Position numbers and translations under genes: made by a program. The notes under the pieces are model-generated. The model was not told the DNA's origin, made no database searches, and worked only from the letters and a program-made list of their open reading frames with translations. This document shows positions 18,243-25,309 of a stretch of DNA of 64,000 nucleotides, in pieces; within the stretch, counting starts at the first letter, position 1, and each line of letters opens with the position of its first letter. Origin of the DNA: Paenarthrobacter aurescens (GTDB lineage: Bacteria; Actinomycetota; Actinomycetes; Actinomycetales; Micrococcaceae); NCBI RefSeq assembly GCF_041549525.1, contig NZ_CP157456.1:4216001-4280000 (forward strand), given 5' to 3'.

Positions 18243-18257
18243 TACCCCCCATGGGTA
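18243..18257. promoter_or_regulatory. CsoR operator, site 2
   Basis: TACCCCCCATGGGTA again fits TACCC-N5-GGGTA. Its centre is 25 bp from site 1, consistent with cooperative repression of the copper operon promoter. Confidence 0.82.
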
Positions 18258-18269
18258 TAAGTTCGAGTC

Positions 18270-18635
18270 ATGAGCATGCCAGACCTGAGTATGAGCCATC
18301 CGGACGCCCCCATCATTGAGGTGGACCTGGAGCACGCCGCGCCTCATGGATACACCAGCAACAAGGAGGCGTACCTTAAACGCCTGAAACGGATCGAAGG
18401 GCAGGTCCGCGGCATTGCCCGCATGGTGGAGGATGACAAATACTGCATCGACATCCTCACCCAAATAGCCGCCGCCACTAAAGCCCTCCATGCAGTAAGC
18501 CTGGGACTCGTAGAGGAGCACATCGGCCACTGTGTAGTGGGTGCCGCCTCCGAACCCAACCCGGAAGCCCGCGCCGAACAGATCGACGCCAAAGTCAAGG
18601 AGGCCACCGATGCCATCGGGCGCCTGCTGCGGTAA
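18270..18635 (+). CDS. csoR: Copper-sensing repressor CsoR
   Basis: The 121-aa all-helical protein of the CsoR/FrmR family carries the Cu(I) ligand set Cys59, His84 and Cys88 with the exact x24/x3 spacing seen in CsoR. The DNA-contacting stretch YLKRLKRIEGQVRGIARM precedes it. It has an N-terminal extension of about 25 residues. It heads the operon with copZ and copA and has two CsoR operators upstream, so it is autoregulated and released by Cu(I). Confidence 0.95.
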   Translation: MSMPDLSMSHPDAPIIEVDLEHAAPHGYTSNKEAYLKRLKRIEGQVRGIARMVEDDKYCIDILTQIAAATKALHAVSLGLVEEHIGHCVVGAASEPNPEARAEQIDAKVKEATDAIGRLLR

Positions 18636-18684
18636 CCCCGCCAACAACCACCACTCCATTCAACTCATCACCAAGGAGACTGCC

Positions 18685-18918
18685 ATGAGCCAGACCATCC
18701 AAACCAACGTCAACGTTTCGGGCATGACCTGCGGCCACTGTGTCTCCAGCGTGAGCGAGGAACTTGAATCACTCAACGGCGTACAAAACGTAGCCGTGGA
18801 CCTCAATCCCGGCGGCCTGTCCACCGTGACCATCACATCAACCAAGGAGCTTTCGCCGTCTGAAATCGGCGAGGCCGTGGCAGAAGCCGGCTACCTGGTG
18901 GTAGCCAACGAAGCTTAG
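18685..18918 (+). CDS. copZ: Copper chaperone CopZ (HMA domain)
   Basis: The 77-aa single HMA domain has the metal site MTCGHC (Cys16, Cys19) and an acidic character suited to docking on CopA. AAGGAG lies 6 nt before the ATG; a longer open frame upstream overlaps csoR and is not used. It binds Cu(I) in the cytoplasm and hands it to the P-type ATPase encoded directly after it. Confidence 0.93.
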   Translation: MSQTIQTNVNVSGMTCGHCVSSVSEELESLNGVQNVAVDLNPGGLSTVTITSTKELSPSEIGEAVAEAGYLVVANEA

Positions 18919-18926
18919 GAGTCGTC

Positions 18927-21371
18927 TTGAGTAGCCAGGAGACTTTCAACCAACCCGTACAAAGGGTCATCGAACTGGACATCGAGGGCATGACCTGCGC
19001 CTCGTGCGTCAATCGAGTGGAACGAAAACTGGGCAAACTCGAGGGCGTAGAGGCCAGCGTCAACCTTCCCCTCGAATCGGCCCACGTCACAGTCCCGGCA
19101 ACCGTCACAGACCAGCAGATCGTGGACACCGTCAACGCAACGGGTTACAAAGCCACGCTCCGCCAAGCCCCGACGCCAAACACCCGCGAGCGCCAAGCCC
19201 ACACTTCACCCATCCAAGGCCTGGAGCGTCCTGACGCTGGACTCATGCCGGAAACCGCACCACGTGGCGACGTCGACGGCATGCGGCAGCATGCGTCCAA
19301 GCGAGGCACGAGCGAGCATGCAGAGCATGGCACCGGCGTCGCCGCACCAGCTGGCCACGCCGATCACAACGAGCACGAAGACCACATGGCTCACGGCCCC
19401 GCGGCCTCTACGCTGCGTCCGCGCCTGATCGTTGCGGCGCTGCTCACCATTCCGGTGTTCGCCATCTCCATGATTCCCGCGCTCCAATTCGCCAACTGGG
19501 GATGGGTTGCCGGCGCACTGGCCTTACCCGTGGTGAGCTGGGCGGCCTGGCCCTTCCACAGAGCAGCGGCAATCAATGCCCGGCACTTCGCATCCACCAT
19601 GGACACTCTCGTCTCCATCGGCGTTATTGCGGCGTACCTGTACTCGGCATGGCAGTTGTTTGCCGATCCGCGCATGACCGAGCACCCCGGCATGGAAAAC
19701 ATGGGCGGCGGCCTCTACTTCGAGGTCGCAGCTGTGGTCACCACATTCCTGCTTCTGGGCCGCTACCTTGAAGCGAACGCCAAAGCCAAGGCCGGCAATG
19801 CGCTCAAGGCTCTGCTGAATCTTGGAGCCAAGGACGCAACCATTCTGGTGGACGGCGTTGAAGAGAAGATCCCGGCGGATCAGCTCCTGGTGGACGATGT
19901 CATTGTTGTCCGCCCGGGTGAGAAGATCGCCACCGACGGCGTAGTCACGGACGGCGCTTCCGCCGTCGACGCTTCCCTGGTTACCGGCGAATCGGTGCCG
20001 GTAGAGGTTGGACCGGGCAGCCTCGTGACGGGCGCAACCATCAACACCTCCGGCCGGCTGCTGGTGCGGGCCACCCGCGTGGGCTCGGATACGACTCTTG
20101 CCCAGATGGGCCGGCTGGTCAGTCAGGCGCAGACGGGAAAGGCACCCATTGCACGGCTCGCGGACAGGATCAGCTCTGTCTTCGTTCCGATAGTGCTTGC
20201 CATTGCCCTGCTCACCTTCCTTCTGTGGCTGTTCTTCTCGGGTGACCTCAACGCCGCCTTCACGGCAGCGGTAGCAGTTCTGGTGATCGCCTGCCCCTGC
20301 GCCCTCGGCCTGGCCACTCCGGTGGGACTGCTGACCGGGACGGGCCGCGGAGCTCAACTGGGCATCCTCATCAAAGGCCCGCAAGTTCTTGAGGACACCC
20401 GCCACGTGGACACCATCCTGCTGGACAAGACGGGTACGGTCACCAGCGGCAAGCTCGCTGTGGACCACACCGTTGGCCTCAACGGATACTCTTCTGAAAC
20501 CGTCCTCACCTTGGCCGGAGCTGTTGAATCGGCCTCCGAGCACCCTATTGCGCACGCCATCGCGGCCGCCGCGCAGGACGCCGTGCCCGACGCCGGGACC
20601 CTCCCGGGTGTCGACGGCTTCAGTTCCGCTCCCGGCGGCGGCGTGCGGGGAACCGTGTCCCTCGACGGAATCACCAGGACGGTGGTGGTGGGTCGATCCG
20701 GCTGGTTGGAGCAGAACGGCATCACGCTCAACCCCAGCCAGCGGGACGCGCTGACCGCAGAGGAGAACGGTGGCGCCACAGCTATTTGGGTTGCGGTTGA
20801 CGGTCAGGCCGCAGGGATCGTGAGCTTAAGTGACACCATCAAGCCTGGCTCCGCAGCAGCAATCGGGAAGTTGAAAGACCTGGGTATCCGCCCCATCCTC
20901 CTGACCGGAGACAACGCCGCAGTGGCCGCCCAAGTGGCTGCCGCCGTCGGAATTTCACCGGAGGATGTCTTCGCCGGCGTCCTGCCGGAGGGGAAGGTCG
21001 AGGCCGTCCGGAAGCTTCAGGCCTCCGGAGCCACGGTTGCCATGGCTGGTGATGGCGTGAATGATGCCGCGGCTTTGGCCCAGTCGGACCTCGGAATCGC
21101 TATGGGCTCGGGAACCGACGTTGCTATTGAGGCCTCGGACCTGACCGTGATGGGGAGCGATCTCGGCCAACTGGTTCAAGCGATCGAACTCTCCCGCAAG
21201 ACTCTGTCCACCATCAAGACCAACTTGTTCTGGGCCTTCTTCTACAACGCGATTGGCATTCCCATTGCAGCACTGGGGTTCTTGAACCCTATGATCGCCG
21301 GCGCAGCAATGGCGGCCAGCTCGGTGCTGGTGGTTGCCAACTCGCTAAGGCTTCGCTCATTCGGGAAGTAG
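18927..21371 (+). CDS. copA: Copper-exporting P1B-type ATPase CopA
   Basis: The 814-aa protein starts at TTG behind AGGAG, 8 bp after copZ. In order it has an HMA domain (MTCASC, Cys24/Cys27), a His-rich linker (about 117-156), membrane helices from about 165, TGES (353-356), the Cu(I) channel motif CPC (456-458), the phosphorylated Asp500 in DKTGT, the nucleotide-site SEHP (537-540) and GDGVND (708-713). It exports Cu(I) using ATP. The His-rich linker is an extra putative metal buffer. Confidence 0.95.
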   Translation: MSSQETFNQPVQRVIELDIEGMTCASCVNRVERKLGKLEGVEASVNLPLESAHVTVPATVTDQQIVDTVNATGYKATLRQAPTPNTRERQAHTSPIQGLERPDAGLMPETAPRGDVDGMRQHASKRGTSEHAEHGTGVAAPAGHADHNEHEDHMAHGPAASTLRPRLIVAALLTIPVFAISMIPALQFANWGWVAGALALPVVSWAAWPFHRAAAINARHFASTMDTLVSIGVIAAYLYSAWQLFADPRMTEHPGMENMGGGLYFEVAAVVTTFLLLGRYLEANAKAKAGNALKALLNLGAKDATILVDGVEEKIPADQLLVDDVIVVRPGEKIATDGVVTDGASAVDASLVTGESVPVEVGPGSLVTGATINTSGRLLVRATRVGSDTTLAQMGRLVSQAQTGKAPIARLADRISSVFVPIVLAIALLTFLLWLFFSGDLNAAFTAAVAVLVIACPCALGLATPVGLLTGTGRGAQLGILIKGPQVLEDTRHVDTILLDKTGTVTSGKLAVDHTVGLNGYSSETVLTLAGAVESASEHPIAHAIAAAAQDAVPDAGTLPGVDGFSSAPGGGVRGTVSLDGITRTVVVGRSGWLEQNGITLNPSQRDALTAEENGGATAIWVAVDGQAAGIVSLSDTIKPGSAAAIGKLKDLGIRPILLTGDNAAVAAQVAAAVGISPEDVFAGVLPEGKVEAVRKLQASGATVAMAGDGVNDAAALAQSDLGIAMGSGTDVAIEASDLTVMGSDLGQLVQAIELSRKTLSTIKTNLFWAFFYNAIGIPIAALGFLNPMIAGAAMAASSVLVVANSLRLRSFGK

Positions 21372-21387
21372 ACGCAGTTGCTTGGCG

Positions 21388-21422
21388 GTTGCGGGTGACC
21401 TGGGCTCCAGATCACCCGCAAC
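21388..21422 (+). terminator. Terminator after copA
   Basis: A 16-bp stem (GTTGCGGGTGA-CTGG) with one mismatch and a 3-nt loop is followed by TGCTTTCT. Confidence 0.75.
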
Positions 21423-21485
21423 TGCTTTCTGCCGAATGCGTCCTGTTGTCCCGCCGCTGCGGCCGACGGGCCCAGCTGCTGACGG

Positions 21486-21758
21486 CTACGCGGCTCCGAA
21501 CCGGACCGCGGACCGGGCCTTCGCCTTGGCGGCTTCCTCGTCACGGTTCTTCGCCGGGGCATGGCTCACCAAGGAGTCGAGGAGATGCTGCGTAATATGA
21601 GCGATCTCGTGGACGGCCTCTGCGAAGGCTTCCTCGTTGGCCTTGGAGGGCTTGGTGGATCCACTGATTTTGCGCACGTATTGCAGGGCAGCGGCCTCCA
21701 CTTCGGCACTCGTGGCGCGCGGTTCAAAGTTATGCAAGGTCCTGATGTTGCGGCACAT
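21486..21758 (-). CDS. DUF2277 family protein
   Basis: The 90-aa protein starts MCRNIRTLHNFEPRATSAEV and contains AALQYVRKISGSTKPS, the DUF2277 signature found widely in actinobacteria and proteobacteria. No function is established. The family's usual length is about 90 aa, so it is complete. It is convergent with copA and divergent from the WXG100 gene. Confidence 0.88.
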   Translation of the reverse strand: MCRNIRTLHNFEPRATSAEVEAAALQYVRKISGSTKPSKANEEAFAEAVHEIAHITQHLLDSLVSHAPAKNRDEEAAKAKARSAVRFGAA

Positions 21759-21915
21759 AACCCCATGCTAACTATGGGCAGTGCTGCATGGGGAGGGGTG
21801 CCCATCGACGCTTTTTGGATTCCCGGGATAGGTTTTAGTTATTGGATCTTCCGGATGAGCCGGAGGCCGCTGGGGATGCCGAAGAGCTCGGGTCCGAAAA
21901 ATGAAGGAGAATCTC

Positions 21916-22179
21916 ATGGCTATTTGGGGTGCAGATGTTGATCAGCTTCGTCAGCTCGGTAACAAGCTGAAGGCTGGTGCCGAGAACATCGAGCAGCAGC
22001 GTTCACAGCTCAAGGGTGCACTTGACGGCACCGACTGGAAGGGCCCGGACGCTGACAAGTTCCGCGGCGAGTGGGACAGCCAGCACGCTTCGAACCTGAA
22101 GAAGGTAGCCGACGCACTTCGCGAAGCCGGCGATCGCGCTCAGAAGAACGCAGAGCAGCAGCAGCAGGCCTCCAACTAA
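21916..22179 (+). CDS. WXG100-family (ESAT-6-like) protein
   Basis: The 87-aa protein forms two helices separated by the W-x-G turn (DWKGPDADKFRGEW, Trp41-Lys-Gly43), the hallmark of type VII secretion substrates and their partners. The tail is Gln-rich. GGAG precedes the ATG at 21916; an earlier in-frame ATG has no such site. No ESX ATPase, EccC or partner lies in this window, so it is an orphan here. Confidence 0.88.
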   Translation: MAIWGADVDQLRQLGNKLKAGAENIEQQRSQLKGALDGTDWKGPDADKFRGEWDSQHASNLKKVADALREAGDRAQKNAEQQQQASN

Positions 22180-22190
22180 GACAGTTGGGA

Positions 22191-22221
22191 AACCCCCGGG
22201 CGCAATGGCGTCCGGGGTTTT
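22191..22221 (+). terminator. Terminator after the WXG100 gene
   Basis: An imperfect stem AACCCCCGGGCGC / GCGTCCGGGGTT is followed by TTCGCTGTT, 12 bp after the stop codon. Confidence 0.75.
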
Positions 22222-22311
22222 CGCTGTTAATACACTCTGTTTAATCCGTTGTGAGGCCCGCTCTGCGCCCTATTCCACACTTTTGGAACGCAGACCAGGC
22301 CCCACAACGCG

Positions 22312-23352
22312 TTATCCGCGCGGCGCGTCGGTAACCCGCCCTGTAGGAACGGGTTCAACGTCGTTCGGGTGATCCAAAGCGCGGGCAGCTTCCTGAGTGG
22401 CTCGGGCAGCCTTGCGGTCTCCCCGGAGCTCATCGACGCGAACCAGGACTACGCCACCCACAATGAGGAGTCCGCCCAGCAGTTGAATTGGCCCCGGGAG
22501 TTCGCCCAGGAGCAGCCAGGCCCAGATCACGGCGAAGAGCACCTCGGTCAGGGACACGAACGATGCTACTTTCGACCCCAGGCTCCGGGCGGCCATGATG
22601 CCGCTGATGTAGGCGAGCACTGTGGCCAGGATGATGAGCCCGACGGCGGATACCCACCAAGGGGTGGTCCACGGACCCAGCGTTGTATCTGCGGTGCTGA
22701 ACGTCATGGGCAGCAAACCCAGCAGGCCCACGAGCCACATCACCAGCGCACCTACCAGCAGGCCACCGGAAGCGAGTACCAGAGGGGGCAGGGTGTCGTT
22801 TTCCTTGGCGGTGATGAAAAAGTAGATCACCAGGCAGACGGCTGCGGCCATGCCCCAGAGGACGCCCACAAAGTCCACCTTCACGGCACCAGTGAGGTCC
22901 AACACCAGAACCAAGCCACCCAGGGACAGCAGCGCGCCGGCCGCAGTGAGCGCGCGGGGCCGGCGCCGGCTGGCAATCCAGAGCCACAGCACAATCATCA
23001 CCGGAGCCAGGTACTCGAGCAGCAATGCGACGCCCACGGACAGGCGGGCAACGGCGTTGAAGTAGAAAAGCTGGCAGCCCGCTACGCCGATGAGGCCGAA
23101 CAGCAGGATGGTGAGCCAGTTGTCCTTGAGCTGGTGCCAACGGCCACGGAGAACCACGACGGCGGGAATCACCAGGATCAGCGCGGCACCGGTGAGGCGC
23201 ACGGCAACTGCGGCGCCGGGTGACCAGCCGGTTTCCAGCATCGATTTGGCGAACGAGCCGGACGTACCGAAAACGGCCGAGGAAAAGAGCGCAATGCCGA
23301 GTCCTGATGCCAGGAAACTCTTTGCATCAGCCTTCGTCGTTGGAGCTGACAC
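22312..23352 (-). CDS. DMT-superfamily transporter (EamA)
   Basis: The 346-aa protein has two EamA repeats of five membrane helices each (first about 15-150, second about 160-300). Family motifs are FGTSGSFAKSML in the first repeat and SLTEVLFAVIWAWLLLGELP in the second. It starts with GTG 5 nt after AGGAGG. Members export amino acids or related metabolites. The C-terminal 45 residues are polar and variable. Confidence 0.9.
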   Translation of the reverse strand: MSAPTTKADAKSFLASGLGIALFSSAVFGTSGSFAKSMLETGWSPGAAVAVRLTGAALILVIPAVVVLRGRWHQLKDNWLTILLFGLIGVAGCQLFYFNAVARLSVGVALLLEYLAPVMIVLWLWIASRRRPRALTAAGALLSLGGLVLVLDLTGAVKVDFVGVLWGMAAAVCLVIYFFITAKENDTLPPLVLASGGLLVGALVMWLVGLLGLLPMTFSTADTTLGPWTTPWWVSAVGLIILATVLAYISGIMAARSLGSKVASFVSLTEVLFAVIWAWLLLGELPGPIQLLGGLLIVGGVVLVRVDELRGDRKAARATQEAARALDHPNDVEPVPTGRVTDAPRG

Positions 23353-23423
23353 AGCAGCCTCCTGTCAGGAGTAAAGTGGGCTTATGGTCATGACAGTACT
23401 CCCGAAACATGTAAGGAGTCAAA

Positions 23424-23972
23424 GTGCTTTTTGCGCCTGACACCGTGGTCGCCCTCCGCAGCACCGTCAATCTCATCAACACTGCCGCCAACGGAGAAGA
23501 AACACTGGCAACCGTGCAGGACCTCGATGCCTTCCTGAAAGCCGAGCAATTCACGGGTTCACGGGTCAATACGCCAGCGGAATTGAACAGCGTCAAGCGC
23601 CTTCGCAGCCAACTGGCAGCACTGTGGAGCGCCGATGAGGACACGGCGGCCAAGTCCGTCAACAAGCTGCTTGCCGACGCAAAAGCCCTCCCGCAGCTGG
23701 TGAAACATGACCACTGGGACTGGCATCTGCACGCCACAACCCCCGAGGCACCTCTGGCGGATCGGATGGGAACCGAGGCCGCAATGGCCATCATTGACGT
23801 CATCCGAAGCAAGGAAATGGACCGGATGCGCGTGTGCGCGGCGGACGATTGCGACGCTGTTGTCCTGGACCTCAGCCGCAACCGCTCCAAGCTCTACTGC
23901 GACACCGGCAACTGCGCCAACCGCGCCCACGTCGCCGCATACCGGGCCAGGAAAGCCGCCGAGGGCGAGTAA
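23424..23972 (+). CDS. CGNR zinc-finger protein with ABATE-like domain
   Basis: The 182-aa protein begins with GTG behind AAGGAG. An N-terminal ABATE-type stretch (ALRSTVNLINTAANG) is followed by helices, and the C-terminus holds the CGNR zinc finger: C-x4-C (CAADDC), then LYCDTGNCANRAHVAAYR with the second Cys pair (the CGNR site reads CANR). Such proteins are presumed transcriptional regulators in actinobacteria. It is divergent from the DMT transporter and may control it (inference). Confidence 0.87.
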   Translation: MLFAPDTVVALRSTVNLINTAANGEETLATVQDLDAFLKAEQFTGSRVNTPAELNSVKRLRSQLAALWSADEDTAAKSVNKLLADAKALPQLVKHDHWDWHLHATTPEAPLADRMGTEAAMAIIDVIRSKEMDRMRVCAADDCDAVVLDLSRNRSKLYCDTGNCANRAHVAAYRARKAAEGE

Positions 23973-23991
23973 GACCGGCATAATTGCGAAC

Positions 23992-24501
23992 ATGGGGGAA
24001 CATGCAGACTCACATGCACGCCTAAGAGGGAGTTCGGGGGCACGCGCGCCGGAACCGAGCCCCTGGGTTCGGCCTTTGGACATGCCGGATATGGCGCCGG
24101 TCAGCCAGCTGGCCATTGCCTACCCATTCCTGACGGTCCTATGGCTTGCGGCCGCCATGGCCACCAGCCCTGGTTACGAATTCCCGGGTACGATCCTTTT
24201 CCTGATGATCGCACCAAGCTTCGTTATGGGAATGGGCGTTGTTGTTGGCCTCCCCGTTCGCCTGAACCGCCGGCTCAGCCGGTGGTGGCTGGGAAATTGG
24301 CCCATTTATATCGTGATTGCAGCAGCCGGAGCAGGCCTTATGATTGCCGGCTTCAACACACCCGAGCGTCAGATCGGCGTGGTGGACGGGATGCCTTATG
24401 ACGTGACAACCCGCCACACGGGTCTGGTGCTGAGCGGGTGCTTTGTCCTTACTTTTCTGGCAGTCAACGCCGGCCGCCGCCCCCCGCGACAAGACCGCTA
24501 A
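23992..24501 (+). CDS. Small membrane protein, paralogue of the next gene
   Basis: This 169-aa protein has four hydrophobic segments (about 41-58, 64-85, 102-122, 145-162) and a polar N-terminus. The stretch GLPVRLNRRLSRWW...IYIVIAA and RQIGVVDGMPYDVTT is matched almost position for position in the next gene. There is no clear ribosome-binding site before the ATG. The family is not recognised. It may be co-transcribed with the upstream CGNR gene (19-bp gap). Confidence 0.65.
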   Translation: MGEHADSHARLRGSSGARAPEPSPWVRPLDMPDMAPVSQLAIAYPFLTVLWLAAAMATSPGYEFPGTILFLMIAPSFVMGMGVVVGLPVRLNRRLSRWWLGNWPIYIVIAAAGAGLMIAGFNTPERQIGVVDGMPYDVTTRHTGLVLSGCFVLTFLAVNAGRRPPRQDR

Positions 24502-24509
24502 GAGCTGAC

Positions 24510-25133
24510 ATGACCAGCGGAGCCGAGGAATCGAGACCTTCCCCAGAAGAGCCACCGCACTACCCTGTCAGCCCAAAATCGCGGCTTGAAGACGCCAACT
24601 GGCAGCGCTTCGGAGCAACAACGCCACAGCCCCCGGCCGGACCGGCACCACAACCTCAAACATTGGGCGCCCTTCCCCCCAGACAGTATGCAAGCACGGC
24701 CATGACGCCGGTCGCCCAACTGGCGCTGACCTTCGCACTGCTCGCACCGAGCTGGTTCGTCCTGCAAGCATCCCTCATGGCGGCGTACGACGGGCTCCTG
24801 AGCATGATCGGGCTGGCACTGACCAGCGTCATAGTGCCGCTCATGGCAATTGTTGCTTCGATCACCGTTGGCTTACCGCTCCGCTTCATCCCTGCGGTGA
24901 ACCGCTGGTGGGCGGGTAGTGCGCGCATTTACATCTCCATTGCTGCCATCGCCGTTGGCCTCATTGCGGCCGGGTTAGTCAAGACAGTTCGCCAGGTTGG
25001 CGAACTGGATGGGATTCCCTACGACACTACAACTCCGGACCCCATGCTCCTTTGCTGCGGCTGGCTCCTCTTGGCGTTCCTGCTGGTGAACGCATCCCTG
25101 CCGCTGCGCTGGACTAGGGAGTCCGGCTCCTAG
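24510..25133 (+). CDS. Small membrane protein, tandem paralogue
   Basis: The 207-aa protein has a Pro-rich N-terminal cytoplasmic region (about 1-65), then four membrane segments. It shares with the preceding gene the blocks VGLPLRF...RWWAGSARIYISIAA, RQVGELDGIPYDTTT and FLLVNA, so the two arose by tandem duplication. It starts 8 bp after the previous stop. Function is unknown. Confidence 0.68.
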   Translation: MTSGAEESRPSPEEPPHYPVSPKSRLEDANWQRFGATTPQPPAGPAPQPQTLGALPPRQYASTAMTPVAQLALTFALLAPSWFVLQASLMAAYDGLLSMIGLALTSVIVPLMAIVASITVGLPLRFIPAVNRWWAGSARIYISIAAIAVGLIAAGLVKTVRQVGELDGIPYDTTTPDPMLLCCGWLLLAFLLVNASLPLRWTRESGS

Positions 25134-25180
25134 CCATCTTTTCCCGCTGCATTGGTACTTTCGTAGCCAATTTTCGCAAG

Positions 25181-25196
25181 TGTGATCAGGATCACA
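25181..25196. promoter_or_regulatory. CRP/GlxR-type binding site upstream of the pilus operon
   Basis: TGTGATCAGGATCACA has 7-bp perfect arms and matches TGTGA-N6-TCACA, the consensus of cAMP-dependent CRP/GlxR regulators. It is about 114 bp before the first pilus gene. Confidence 0.7.
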
Positions 25197-25309
25197 TTCC
25201 TAACTGCATCACGATATTCGTCCTGGCCGTACTTACTCCTCAGTAACGGACAAAAGGGCATCCCTCCACAAGGGTTGTCAGCCACGGCGGGATGAGGAAA
25301 AGGGACTCC

